Assembly: GCA_964445115.1 (NCBI GenBank)
Contig: CAYUJU010000004.1
Coordinates: 1-64,000 of the forward strand
Direction: 5' to 3'
DNA from: CAIJXJ01 sp964445115
GTDB lineage: Bacteria; Pseudomonadota; Gammaproteobacteria; Burkholderiales; Methylophilaceae
DNA: 64,000 nucleotides
In this document: positions 27,651 through 36,439 of the stretch, piece after piece
Layout: each line of letters begins with the position of its first letter
Numbering within the stretch: position 1 is the first letter of the stretch
Program-made: the position numbers and the translations under genes
The notes under the pieces: model-generated
What the model was told of the DNA's origin: nothing
Databases searched by the model: none
What the model saw: the letters and a program-made list of their open reading frames with translations, nothing else

Positions 27651-28376
27651 TTACTCCTCGATCACGGCGGAGGTGTACACCTCCTGCACGTCATCCAGGT
27701 CATCCAGCGCGTCGAGCAGTTTTTGCATCTTGACCGCTTCGTCGCCGGTGAAGATGACTTCGTTTTCTGCCTTCATGGTGACTTCGCCGACTTCGGCCTT
27801 GAGACCGGCCGCTTCCAGTGCTTCCTTCACGGTAGCGAAGTCGTTGGGGGCGGTGATGACTTCGATACTGCCATCGTCGTTGGTGACCACATCTTCCGCA
27901 CCGGCTTCCAGCGCAGCTTCCATGATCTTGTCTTCATCGGCGCCCGGCGCGAACAGCAGGGTACCGCAGTGCTTGAACAGAAATGCCACGGAGCCATCGG
28001 TGCCGAGGTTGCCGCCATACTTGCTAAAGGCGTGGCGCACGTCGGCCACGGTGCGCTGGCGGTTGTCGGTGAGGCAATCGACCATCACGGCGGCGCCGTT
28101 GAGGCCATAGCCTTCGTAGCGGATTTCTTCGTAGTTGACGCCTTCAAGCTGGCCAGAGCCGCGCTTGACGGCGTTCTCGATGTTGTCCTTGGGCATCGAC
28201 TCGGCCTTGGCCTTGTCGATTGCCATGCGCAAACGCGGATTGATGGCAGGGTCGCCCCCGCCCATCTTCGCGGCGACGGTGATTTCCTTGATCAAGCGGG
28301 TGAAGATTTTGCCGCGCTTGGCGTCCTGCCGACCTTTACGGTGTTGGATATTGGCCCATTTACTGTGTCCAGCCAT
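27651..28376 (-). CDS. yebC: YebC/PmpR-family protein
   Basis: 241 residues with the family N-terminus MAGHSKWANIQHRKGRQD and the central GGNLGTDGSVAFLFK. YebC proteins have been described as transcriptional regulators (PmpR-like) and, more recently, as ribosome-associated factors that relieve proline-stretch stalling; which applies here is not visible. Pairing with ruvC is conserved in many bacteria and suggests cotranscription into ruvC. Confidence 0.95.
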   Translation of the reverse strand: MAGHSKWANIQHRKGRQDAKRGKIFTRLIKEITVAAKMGGGDPAINPRLRMAIDKAKAESMPKDNIENAVKRGSGQLEGVNYEEIRYEGYGLNGAAVMVDCLTDNRQRTVADVRHAFSKYGGNLGTDGSVAFLFKHCGTLLFAPGADEDKIMEAALEAGAEDVVTNDDGSIEVITAPNDFATVKEALEAAGLKAEVGEVTMKAENEVIFTGDEAVKMQKLLDALDDLDDVQEVYTSAVIEE

Positions 28377-28433
28377 GGCTGATCATCCTTATACAATTGC
28401 CTGAAAAATGGGCGGATTTTATCACACCGAGGG

Positions 28434-29348
28434 CTACTCTTGCCCGATCGCCGGGTCGACCTCCTCGTGCTTGCGCATACTGTGGATCGCGATGATCGCG
28501 AGCGCCGAGGCGATCAGGATCATGCCGGTCAGTTCCAGTCGGGAAGGCACTTCGGCCAACTCGATCCAGGCCGCCAGCACGCCGATGACGGGTGCCAGCA
28601 GGGAGATCATGCTCGCCACGCCGGCGGGCAGCCGCTGCAGCGCAAACAGCCAGAGCAGCCAGGCGAGGGCGTTGCATGCCACCACGTTGTAGGTGAGACC
28701 GCCGATGAGATACGGGGTCCACTGGATCGGTGCGGCCGGGATCATCAGCCCCGCGACGACCAGCGGCAGTGAGCCGATAAGCATTTGCCACGCCGTGAAG
28801 GCCAGCAGATCCATGTCAGGTTCCTGATGGTGCAGCTTTTTGGCAAGCACAACGGCCAACGCCCAACTCACGCCCGCCATGACCGCCAGCGCGTTGCTCA
28901 TCAGGCTGCCGTGCAGATGCCATGGCTCCAGGATACAGACCAGTCCGGCGACTGACGACAACGCCGCCAGCCACTGCATCCCGCGCAGCTTTTCCCCCAA
29001 CATGGGCCAAGCCAGCAGCATCACCCAGAACGGCATGGTGTAGGTGAGCACCGCCACCTTACCCGCGCCGCCTTCCACCAGTGCCCAGATGATCAGTCCG
29101 GTAAATCCACTGGTCTGCAGCACGCCGATGATGGCGACGTTCAGGCGACGGCCGACGGACAGGGGCCGCTTGAGCAGCCAGAGAATTCCCAGCAGCAGGA
29201 CGCCCGCCAGAAAGGTGCGCATGGCGCCGAACTGGAACGGCCCGATGAAAGCCAGCGACTGTTTCATCACGACCCAGTTGTAGCCCCACAGTGTGGCGAG
29301 CAGAAGCAGCGCGGCAACAGCACGGGAGGCGGGGGTAGTCAGGGACAT
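28434..29348 (-). CDS. EamA/DMT-family permease
   Basis: Ten-TM drug/metabolite transporter of 304 residues with two EamA repeats (ALLLLATLWGYNWVVMKQSL at the start; ALAVMAGVSWALAVVLAKKL near 152). Members export amino acids, purines or metabolites; the substrate cannot be predicted. Divergent from the CBS-domain gene. Confidence 0.9.
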   Translation of the reverse strand: MSLTTPASRAVAALLLLATLWGYNWVVMKQSLAFIGPFQFGAMRTFLAGVLLLGILWLLKRPLSVGRRLNVAIIGVLQTSGFTGLIIWALVEGGAGKVAVLTYTMPFWVMLLAWPMLGEKLRGMQWLAALSSVAGLVCILEPWHLHGSLMSNALAVMAGVSWALAVVLAKKLHHQEPDMDLLAFTAWQMLIGSLPLVVAGLMIPAAPIQWTPYLIGGLTYNVVACNALAWLLWLFALQRLPAGVASMISLLAPVIGVLAAWIELAEVPSRLELTGMILIASALAIIAIHSMRKHEEVDPAIGQE

Positions 29349-29434
29349 GGCAGGGGCTTTACAAGAAAACGGATTGGTCTAAACTGGTCCGAAAGAAGCG
29401 CTACGACTTCGTGTCACGATCCGAGGAGATTAGC

Positions 29435-29869
29435 ATGAAAACGGTCCGCCAGCTGCTGGAACTCAAGGGTAACACCATCCTCTCCATCCCTTCCAACGCC
29501 ACGGTATACGCCGCGCTGGTGCTCATGGCGGAAAAACACGTCGGGGCGCTGTTGGTGATGGACGACAACAAACTGGTCGGCATCTTCTCGGAACGCGATC
29601 TCGCCCGTGAAGTCGAGCTCAAGGGCAAGACCGTGCGTGACACGGCGATTGCCGATGTCATGACACCACGTTCCTGCCTGATCACCGTGACTCCAAACGA
29701 CACCGTAGAGAACTGCATGAACCTGGTGACCGACAAGCGCATTCGGCACCTGCCGGTCCTGGATGGCGGACATTTGGTGGGCGTGCTGTCGATCGGCGAT
29801 CTGGTCAAGGAAACCATCGCGCACCAGCGCTTCCTGATCGACCAGCTCGAGAGCTACATCAAAAGCTAG
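29435..29869 (+). CDS. CBS-domain pair protein
   Basis: 144 residues made almost entirely of two CBS domains: TILSIPSNATVYAALVLM ... KLVGIFSERDLAREV and SCLITVTPNDTVENCMNLV ... HLVGVLSIGDLVKE. Such stand-alone pairs bind adenine nucleotides and act as energy sensors or modulators of partner proteins. ATG 29435 is used because GAGGAG lies 5 bases upstream; a GTG at 29411 is less likely. Convergent with trhP with a 4-base overlap of the ends. Confidence 0.92.
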   Translation: MKTVRQLLELKGNTILSIPSNATVYAALVLMAEKHVGALLVMDDNKLVGIFSERDLAREVELKGKTVRDTAIADVMTPRSCLITVTPNDTVENCMNLVTDKRIRHLPVLDGGHLVGVLSIGDLVKETIAHQRFLIDQLESYIKS

Positions 29870-31215
29870 ATAAACCGCGCGACCAAGGCCTTTTCTGGTG
29901 TCACGCCGGGTGGCAGGGCCAGCTTCACGCGATGCCCGCTGCCCGGTGCGGCATCGACTTCCGCCCCGTCTTCATTCAGCAAACGTTCCACCGGAATTTC
30001 CAGATTGCCCGCCGGTTGTACCAATTCCAGCCGGTCTCCCTTGGCAAAACGGTTCTTCACCTCGATATCCGCCAGCCCGGTCGCTGCGTCGAACCCGACC
30101 ACATCGCCCACATACAGGCTGCGGCTGGATTCGGAATAGCCGCGCAGGTAATTCTGGTGCTCGGCGGTGTGGTGGCGTTCGTAGAAACCATCGGTATAGC
30201 CGCGGCTAGCCAGGCTTTCCAGCTCGCCCATCAGCAGCGGGTTGAATGGACGTCCGGCCATCGCATCGTCTATGGCGCGGCGATACACCTGGCTGGCGCG
30301 CGCCACATAGTAGCGTGACTTGGTGCGGCCTTCGATCTTGAGCGAATCGATGCCGATTTTCACCAGGCGTTCGACGTGCTCGACCGCGCGCAGGTCCTTG
30401 CTGTTCATGATGTAGGTGCCGTGCTCGTCCTCCATGATCGGCATCAGTTCACCCGGACGATTCTTTTCCTCGATCAGGTAAACCTTGTCGGCTTCCGGGT
30501 GGCGCTGCAGGCTGCCGCAATCCGACAAGCTGGATTTTTCCAGTTCGGCACGGAAATCAAATTCGCTGATGCGGATCACACCAGCCGGATCTTCCTGTGC
30601 ATCGTGCACCTTGTAATCCCAGCGGCAGGAATTGGTGCAGGTACCTTGGTTGGGGTCACGGTGATTGAAGTAGCCCGAGAGCAGGCAGCGGCCGGAATAG
30701 GCGATGCACAATGCGCCGTGCACGAACACTTCCAGTTCCATGTCCGGGCACTGCTGGCGGATTTCCTCGATCTCGTCCAAGGACAGCTCACGAGAGAGAA
30801 TCACGCGCGTCAGGCCGAGTGCTTTCCAGAATTTCACCGCAGCGTAGTTGACCGTGTTGGCCTGCACGGACAGGTGCACCGGCACTTCCGGCCACTTTTC
30901 ACGCACCATCATGATCAGGCCGGGGTCGGCCATGATCAGCGCGTCGGGGCGCATGGCGATCACAGGCTCCATGTCCGCGAGGTAGGTCTTGACCTTGGCG
31001 TTGTGCGGCATCAGGTTGGAGGCCACGAAGAACAGCTTGCCGCGGGCATGCGCCTCGTCGATCCCCTGCTTCAGGTTCTGCAGGGTGAAGTCATTGTTGC
31101 GCGCGCGCAGGCTGTAGCGCGGCTGGCCGGCATAAACGGCATCCGCACCGAAATCATAAGCGGCGCGCATGCGCTCGAGGTCACCGGCTGGCGCCAGCAG
31201 TTCAGGCTTTTTCAT
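29866..31215 (-). CDS. trhP: tRNA 5-hydroxyuridine modification protein TrhP (YegQ), peptidase U32 family
   Basis: U32-family protein that supports prephenate-dependent hydroxylation of U34 in tRNA, in a role assigned for E. coli YegQ. 449 residues. Start KPELLAPAGDLERMRAAYDF, the U32 signature around residues 165-200 with cysteines C170, C177, C193 and C197, likely Fe-S ligands, and a C-terminal beta-barrel extension typical of the YegQ subgroup. Length and C-terminus distinguish it from the shorter UbiU/UbiV. Confidence 0.88.
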   Translation of the reverse strand: MKKPELLAPAGDLERMRAAYDFGADAVYAGQPRYSLRARNNDFTLQNLKQGIDEAHARGKLFFVASNLMPHNAKVKTYLADMEPVIAMRPDALIMADPGLIMMVREKWPEVPVHLSVQANTVNYAAVKFWKALGLTRVILSRELSLDEIEEIRQQCPDMELEVFVHGALCIAYSGRCLLSGYFNHRDPNQGTCTNSCRWDYKVHDAQEDPAGVIRISEFDFRAELEKSSLSDCGSLQRHPEADKVYLIEEKNRPGELMPIMEDEHGTYIMNSKDLRAVEHVERLVKIGIDSLKIEGRTKSRYYVARASQVYRRAIDDAMAGRPFNPLLMGELESLASRGYTDGFYERHHTAEHQNYLRGYSESSRSLYVGDVVGFDAATGLADIEVKNRFAKGDRLELVQPAGNLEIPVERLLNEDGAEVDAAPGSGHRVKLALPPGVTPEKALVARFI

Positions 31216-31635
31216 TTATTCCCCGATCACCTTGACGAGCACGCGCTTGCGGCGCCGACCATCAAATTCACCGTAGAAAATCTGTTCCCACGGGCCGAAA
31301 TCCAGACGACCATTGGTGATCGCCACGACCACTTCGCGGCCCATGACCTGGCGCTTCATGTGGGCGTCGGCGTTGTCCTCGCCGGTGCGATTGTGGTGAT
31401 AGCCGCTCACCGGTTCGTGCGGAGCAAGCTTTTCCAGCCATACGCCATAGTCGTGGTGCAGGCCGGATTCGTCGTCGTTGATGAACACACTGGCGGTGAT
31501 GTGCATGGCGTTCACCAATACCAGGCCTTCCTTCACGCCAGACTCGTGCAGGCACTGCTCCACTTCGTCGGTGATATTGATGAAGGCCATGCGGGCGGGG
31601 GCGTTGAACCAGAGTTCCTTGCGGTAGCTTTTCAT
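31216..31635 (-). CDS. yjbQ: YjbQ-family protein (UPF0047)
   Basis: 139 residues with the family motifs GLVLVNAMHITASVFINDDE and the histidine-rich HHDYGVWLEKL and GYHHNRTGEDNADAHMKRQVMG. Some members show weak thiamine-phosphate synthase activity; the physiological role is open. ATG 31635 gives the family N-terminus; the stop is adjacent to the trhP start (31215), suggesting an operon. Confidence 0.9.
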   Translation of the reverse strand: MKSYRKELWFNAPARMAFINITDEVEQCLHESGVKEGLVLVNAMHITASVFINDDESGLHHDYGVWLEKLAPHEPVSGYHHNRTGEDNADAHMKRQVMGREVVVAITNGRLDFGPWEQIFYGEFDGRRRKRVLVKVIGE

Positions 31636-31721
31636 GGAAAATCTTCCTCGCGTCGAAAAGCGCGAATTATACCGCCAAGTGCAACGCACCCATCCACAAT
31701 CCGGTCAGGGATTACCGGGGC

Positions 31722-31892
31722 TTACACGCAGTCGCACAGGTCCTCGATATGGCCGACCAGTTCTTCCTGATCCAGTGCCTCGATCTCGGCAGACTCGGGT
31801 TGCGGCAGGTATTGCTGGCCGTACATCAGGCCCAGCAAGGAAACGTGCTGAACATTGGGGTTGGGGGATACGACAGAATAAACGTGTTGCAT
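31722..31892 (-). CDS. Unrecognised 56-residue acidic protein
   Basis: Small frame beginning MQHVYSVVSPNPNVQHVSLL and ending in an acidic helix with IEDLCDCV. The ATG at 31892 is preceded by AAGGAAGAGG, a strong Shine-Dalgarno at proper spacing. Codon choice is GC-rich in third positions like its neighbours. The second half (about 33-51) is strongly acidic and probably helical, and the protein ends Cys-Asp-Cys-Val. I know no family. It lies upstream of yjbQ-trhP (86-base gap) and may be the first gene of that transcript. A longer overlapping frame (31705-32010) lacks a start signal and was rejected. Confidence 0.65.
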   Translation of the reverse strand: MQHVYSVVSPNPNVQHVSLLGLMYGQQYLPQPESAEIEALDQEELVGHIEDLCDCV

Positions 31893-32095
31893 GATGCCTC
31901 TTCCTTTTGGGAGTGATAGTTAACAATGCAGGATTGTGTCCCGCGACGCCTGTGACGCTTGATCGGCAGCAAAGTTCATGCCGGCTAGGCAAAGTTAATA
32001 TCGGCTTCATGTCAGAAATATGAAATTCCCGCCGATCGCTTTACCTGAACCGCCCCGCCGATTACCATTGAGGACAATCGTGTCAGGAATACATC

Positions 32096-32848
32096 ATGCG
32101 CCGCAAACTCGTGGTCGGTAACTGGAAAATGCACGGCAGCATCGCTGCCAACGAAACCCTGCTGGAGGGCGTCAAGACCGGCGTGCGTGATCTGCAGAAC
32201 GCCGATTACGTGGTGTGCGTGCCGTATCCCTACGTCGGCCAGGCGCAATCACTGCTGCGTGGCACCAACATCGCCTGGGGCGCACAAAATTTGTGCTCGA
32301 CCAAGGACGGTGCACTGACCGGGGCCGTATCGCCGACCATGCTGGCCGACTTCGGCTGCACCCACGTCATCATCGGCCACTCCGAGCGACGCCAGTTGTT
32401 CAACGAATCCGACGACACAGCGGCGGCGCGCTTCCTGGCCGCCCAGGAAGCCGGACTGACGCCGATTTTCTGCATGGGCGAATCCGCCGAGGAACGCGAA
32501 TCGGACTGGACTGATTACATCGTCGGTCGCCAGCTGGATTCCCTGATCCGCCGCTATGGCCCGCATGTGCTGGACAGAGCGGTGCTGGCCTACGAACCGC
32601 TGTGGGCCGTAGGCAGCGACCATCCGGCCACCCCAGAGCAGGCGCAGGAAGTGCATGAATTCATCCGCAAGCGCATCGCCCGCTGCGACGCTGAGGTCGC
32701 CGCCCGTGTCCGTATTCTGTATGGCGGCAGCGTCAACAGCAGCAACGCCCAAGAGTTGTTTGCCATGCCCGACATCGATGGTGGCCTGATCGGACGCGCC
32801 TCGCTCAAGGCCGAGGATTTCGTCGGCATCTGCAAGGCAGCCAACTAG
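32096..32848 (+). CDS. tpiA: Triosephosphate isomerase (divergent active-site lid)
   Basis: Interconverts dihydroxyacetone phosphate and glyceraldehyde-3-phosphate. 250 residues with catalytic N9, K11, H95 and E167 (GNWKMH, IIGHSERR, AYEPLWA) and the phosphate loop LYGGSVN. The flexible lid (loop 6), normally AIGTGKTA, reads AVGSDHPA at 171-178, so the tip residues that usually close over the phosphate are replaced although length is kept. The gene stands alone rather than next to secG and nuo as in many betaproteobacteria, so a second canonical tpiA elsewhere is possible. Confidence 0.9.
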   Translation: MRRKLVVGNWKMHGSIAANETLLEGVKTGVRDLQNADYVVCVPYPYVGQAQSLLRGTNIAWGAQNLCSTKDGALTGAVSPTMLADFGCTHVIIGHSERRQLFNESDDTAAARFLAAQEAGLTPIFCMGESAEERESDWTDYIVGRQLDSLIRRYGPHVLDRAVLAYEPLWAVGSDHPATPEQAQEVHEFIRKRIARCDAEVAARVRILYGGSVNSSNAQELFAMPDIDGGLIGRASLKAEDFVGICKAAN

Positions 32849-32984
32849 CTACGCGACCTCGCGTCAAATCGGGATAGCGCCCTCCCGTCTGCATCGCCAA
32901 CCTCAAGAGATTCTCGCTAAGGCGCCCTGCGCTTGCGGTGTCGCTGGAACAGGCTTTGCTTGATTCACCCCTATCTACTGCAGC

Positions 32985-32990
32985 TATAAT
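32985..32990 (+). promoter_or_regulatory. -10 box directly before the acyltransferase start
   Basis: TATAAT ends 9 bases before the ATG at 33000. A transcript would begin at about 32997, giving almost no leader. A TTGATT lies 19 bases upstream (spacing longer than ideal). Confidence 0.45.
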
Positions 32991-32999
32991 CGCGGCCCC

Positions 33000-34121
33000 A
33001 TGAAATTCGCTACACGTTTTCCTGTCATCGACCTGATGAAAGTGGTCGCGGCACAATGCATTGTGCTACATCATTTTTCAGCGTACGGCCCACTCTCTGA
33101 CGCCCTGGCGACAGCCGCGCCAGCACTGGCCAGCTGGTTGTACGACAACGCGCGCATGGCGGTGCAAGTCTTCCTGGTCATTGGAGGATTCCTGGCGGCG
33201 CGCAGCCTGGCGAAACAGCCGGTGAAGGGGCTTGCCGAACTGGTGCACCTCACCCTGCAACGCCACATGCGCCTGGCGCTGCCCTTTGCCGGCGCGCTGA
33301 TGGTCGCGATTATCAGCGCCATGGTGGCAAGGCACTGGATGGACGATACGTTCATCCCCGACGCCCCCACCTGGTGGCAGGTCATTTCCCACCTGTTGTT
33401 GATGCAGGGCGTGCTGGACCAGGACGCGCTCACTGCAGGCGCCTGGTACGTCGCGATCGACTTTCAGCTCTTTGCCATACTCGCCGCCTTGGCCTGGCTA
33501 GGCCATCGTTGGCATCGCGCGTCGGCGTTACCGTTCATGCTGATGCTGACCCTGCTCTCGGGACTTTCGCTATTCTGGTTCAACACCATGCCGGCACTGG
33601 ACGATTGGGCACCGTATTTTTTTGGTGCCTACGGCTTGGGCGTCGCCGCATGGTGGGCCAGCCAGGGAGAAAGGCGCTGGTTCATCCTGTTGGCCTTGCT
33701 GGCGATGCTCGCCCTGGTGATCGATTTCCGCTGGCGCCTGTCGATCGCGTTAGTGATCGCGACATCGCTCAGCCTGATGCACCGCCTGCCCGGCAGGATC
33801 CTGCAAGCACCGTGGCCAATGGTGCACGCCTTGGGACAACGCGCCTACGCGCTGTTTCTGGTGCATTTCCCCGTATTGATGTTGGTCAACGCCTGTTTCT
33901 TCGAGTGGAACCTCACCGGGCCATGGGCTGCCGCCACGGGATTCGTGACGTTCTGGGGGCTCAGCATGCTGGCGGCCCACGCGTTCCATGCCTTCGTTGA
34001 GCTCCCCACGTCGAGGTTCCGTCCGGACCACCTGTTCGACCAACTCAGAACTGCCTGTGTCGAAAGACTGCGATACCGGGTTGCGACGACGGGATTGCTG
34101 GTACTAGCGATACCCGTATAA
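33000..34121 (+). CDS. Acyltransferase-3 family membrane protein (OafA/YrhL type)
   Basis: Multi-pass membrane O-acyltransferase of 373 residues, with the family start FPVIDLMKVVAAQCIVLHHFS (the HH pair is the usual catalytic region) and about ten hydrophobic segments. Such proteins acylate surface sugars, glucans or macrolides. No Shine-Dalgarno precedes ATG 33000 and a TATAAT is only 9 bases away, so the mRNA may be leaderless. The end overlaps the convergent helicase gene by 18 bases. Confidence 0.87.
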   Translation: MKFATRFPVIDLMKVVAAQCIVLHHFSAYGPLSDALATAAPALASWLYDNARMAVQVFLVIGGFLAARSLAKQPVKGLAELVHLTLQRHMRLALPFAGALMVAIISAMVARHWMDDTFIPDAPTWWQVISHLLLMQGVLDQDALTAGAWYVAIDFQLFAILAALAWLGHRWHRASALPFMLMLTLLSGLSLFWFNTMPALDDWAPYFFGAYGLGVAAWWASQGERRWFILLALLAMLALVIDFRWRLSIALVIATSLSLMHRLPGRILQAPWPMVHALGQRAYALFLVHFPVLMLVNACFFEWNLTGPWAAATGFVTFWGLSMLAAHAFHAFVELPTSRFRPDHLFDQLRTACVERLRYRVATTGLLVLAIPV

Positions 34122-35642
34122 GGCTTCCTTGGTGGTGTCTCCGAAGCCTGCCTGTGTCAGCAGGGCCTGCTCGATGTAGCGGCTGACCCGGCTACGCAGC
34201 TCTGGCACGGCCTCCCCCTGAGGAAACACCGGGGGAAACTTGAACCCCAGCCAGGCATACAGACTCAGATCCTTGCTCAGGTTTTCCGCCTCTTCCAGAT
34301 GACGCGGGCTGGTCGAGGTCAACCATTCCGGCGCCACAGGCAGCCCGCGCGGGCGCTGCTCGGCAAAGCTCTTGAGGCAGGCAAGGAAATAATCGCGTTC
34401 GTGCGATTTATCCAGCGACACCGGTGCGCAGGAGAAAATATATTTGTGTGACAACGGCAAGTCCGGAGCGACTTCGTCGATCAGGTGTCCCTGCGCCTCA
34501 TGTAACCCCAGTGTAGCCGTCTCGAACAGATCACTCGCCATACGCACGCGTTCCGCAAAATAGGCCAGCAGTTCACCGATACGGTTGCTGTGACGGGCAT
34601 TCGACAACGTCTGCATGTGAAACAGGTTGGGCGTGACCGGCAAGCGGGTCATCTCCGCTGTATCGGAGGTAGTCAGCATATGATCGAGATGCCGCAGGTC
34701 GTCATCCTCGAAAGCGTTCACGTAACCCACCGGGTAGATGCCAAAGCGGCCCGCTCGGCCAGCGATCTGGCGTACCTCGGTGGCGTTGAGGTCGCGCGGA
34801 GCCACGCCATCGAACTTGTGGGTACTGGAGAACACTACCCGCCGGATCGGCAGGTTGAGGCCCATGCCGATCGCGTCGGTCGCCACCAGCACCTGCGCTT
34901 CGCCGCTGCTGAAGCGGCGCGCCTCGGTGCGCCGCACCTCGGGCGACAATGCGCCGTAGATGCTCGCCACACCGAATCCCCACTGGCGGATGCGGGCGCT
35001 GAGAGTGAGCACATCCTTACGAGAAAAGGCGATCACCGCATCGCCGGGCTGAATGTGCTTTTTCAGCTTCCAGCGGCTGTAACGCGCCCCGCTCAGGCTG
35101 TCCGTTTCCAGCACCAGCGGCGTCTTGCGTTCCAGCCGCGTGATGTCATACGGCTCCCCCATGGATTCGACAGCCCGGATGCAAGGGGCCGTCACGGCAT
35201 CCGAGCCGCACACATACACATGTCTTGCCGGGGCGCCGATCAGGGCCGCCGTCCAAGCGTGGCCGCGTGCCTCATCCTGCAGCATCTGGATTTCATCGAT
35301 GATCGCCACCTCGACCTCGTGGTCCGACCGCATCATCTCGATGGTGCTGGCAGTGTGGCGCGCACCGGGAATGAGTACACGCTCCTCGCCGGTGACGAGA
35401 TTACACGGCACACCGGCGTCCATTAGGCGGTCGCGGACTTCCATGGCCAACAGTCGCAACGGCGCGAGGTACACCCCGGAGGCCGCCTGCTGCAGGACCT
35501 GCAAGGCCTCGTAGGTCTTGCCCGAATTGGTCGGGCCGAAATGAAAATGGAGCTGCCGTTTCAGCGACCTCGCCAGCGGGAAGGTGGCGGGGTAATCGTG
35601 CAACGCCAGCGCCTCGATCAGGGCATGCCGGTCCGGGTTCAT
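34104..35642 (-). CDS. Suv3-like superfamily 2 RNA helicase
   Basis: 512 residues. Walker A in FHFGPTNSGKTYEALQVL, followed by the Suv3-type YLAPLRLLAMEVRDRL and NLVTGEE, the Walker B variant AIIDEIQML (DEIQ), and the helicase C domain with VLVATDAIGMGLNLPI and the ARG finger segment QIAGRAGRFG. This matches mitochondrial SUV3 and its bacterial relatives, which unwind RNA, often with exoribonucleases. The start ATG overlaps the upstream HEAT-repeat gene by 4 bases. Confidence 0.88.
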   Translation of the reverse strand: MNPDRHALIEALALHDYPATFPLARSLKRQLHFHFGPTNSGKTYEALQVLQQAASGVYLAPLRLLAMEVRDRLMDAGVPCNLVTGEERVLIPGARHTASTIEMMRSDHEVEVAIIDEIQMLQDEARGHAWTAALIGAPARHVYVCGSDAVTAPCIRAVESMGEPYDITRLERKTPLVLETDSLSGARYSRWKLKKHIQPGDAVIAFSRKDVLTLSARIRQWGFGVASIYGALSPEVRRTEARRFSSGEAQVLVATDAIGMGLNLPIRRVVFSSTHKFDGVAPRDLNATEVRQIAGRAGRFGIYPVGYVNAFEDDDLRHLDHMLTTSDTAEMTRLPVTPNLFHMQTLSNARHSNRIGELLAYFAERVRMASDLFETATLGLHEAQGHLIDEVAPDLPLSHKYIFSCAPVSLDKSHERDYFLACLKSFAEQRPRGLPVAPEWLTSTSPRHLEEAENLSKDLSLYAWLGFKFPPVFPQGEAVPELRSRVSRYIEQALLTQAGFGDTTKEALYGYR

Positions 35643-36439
35643 GCGGTGGTCAGCGAACGCAAGGCCCGTTTGCAGATGTAGGCCGTAGCGCGGGAGGTCG
35701 ACTCGGCGCCCCAAGCCTCGCACAACTGCTGCGCCCAGTCCGGCTGAGACTTGGCAGCATCATTGATCCAGTTGGCGACGGAGTTTTGCACGTAGCGACT
35801 GGGATCGGCGCGCAAGGGATGCAACAGCGGATACCCCACCTGTGGGTCGAGTTTGAGCAACTCCAGGTGTGCGCACCAGACCCCTCGGGGGCGGGTCACC
35901 TCGGAAGCGAAGCGGCGCAGGTTGGGGTCGGACTCTGCCACCCAGGGCTGCAACAATGCCAGCGCCTGAGGCACGTCCGCCGCCACGGCATCGCGGACCG
36001 CCATCCAAGCAAACTCACGCACACCGAAATGCGGGTCGGCCGCAAACGGCCGGATACGTTGCAACCGTGAAACCAGCGTATCTTCCGCTCGCAGCCCGAC
36101 CATGAGCGCCGCCCACTGCCGGGCAATGTCGCTGGGATGTCCTGCCAGTTTGTCTGCCGCCGCCTGATCTTGCGCGATCGCCTCCTGCAATGCCGCCGAA
36201 ATCGCCCAATGGCGACGCATGGGTTTCAGCGTCGGCAACTCCCGCAGAACCTGGTCAAGCACGGCATGCTGCGGATCAACCCCGATCTGCGCCGCCACGG
36301 AACGCAGCAGCAGTTCGAGATCGACCGCCAGAAATTCCACCAGGTTGACGGTCGGGAGTTGACCGGTGCTGAGTTCGCGCAGCACGTCCGGCGGAATCTC
36401 CGCCATGCGGCGAGCGCCCTTGCGTGGAGCGGCTGTCAT
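35639..36439 (-). CDS. DNA alkylation repair (AlkD-like) HEAT-repeat protein
   Basis: 266 residues, predicted all-helical HEAT-like repeats (ADKLAGHPSDIARQWAALMV, PFAADPHFGVREFAWMAVRDAV, LQPWVAESDPNLRRFASEV, LHPLRADPSRYVQNSVANWINDA). This matches the AlkC/AlkD-type DNA alkylation repair superfamily, which removes alkylated bases by non-flipping glycosylase action. Catalytic residues cannot be assigned with confidence. Coupled by ATGA overlaps to the ABC exporter upstream and the helicase downstream. Confidence 0.78.
   Translation of the reverse strand: MTAAPRKGARRMAEIPPDVLRELSTGQLPTVNLVEFLAVDLELLLRSVAAQIGVDPQHAVLDQVLRELPTLKPMRRHWAISAALQEAIAQDQAAADKLAGHPSDIARQWAALMVGLRAEDTLVSRLQRIRPFAADPHFGVREFAWMAVRDAVAADVPQALALLQPWVAESDPNLRRFASEVTRPRGVWCAHLELLKLDPQVGYPLLHPLRADPSRYVQNSVANWINDAAKSQPDWAQQLCEAWGAESTSRATAYICKRALRSLTTA

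Noticed and set aside
31705..32010. 101-codon minus-strand frame
   Set aside because: No start signal and Arg/Pro-rich shadow composition; the overlapping 56-codon frame has a good Shine-Dalgarno and better codon use.
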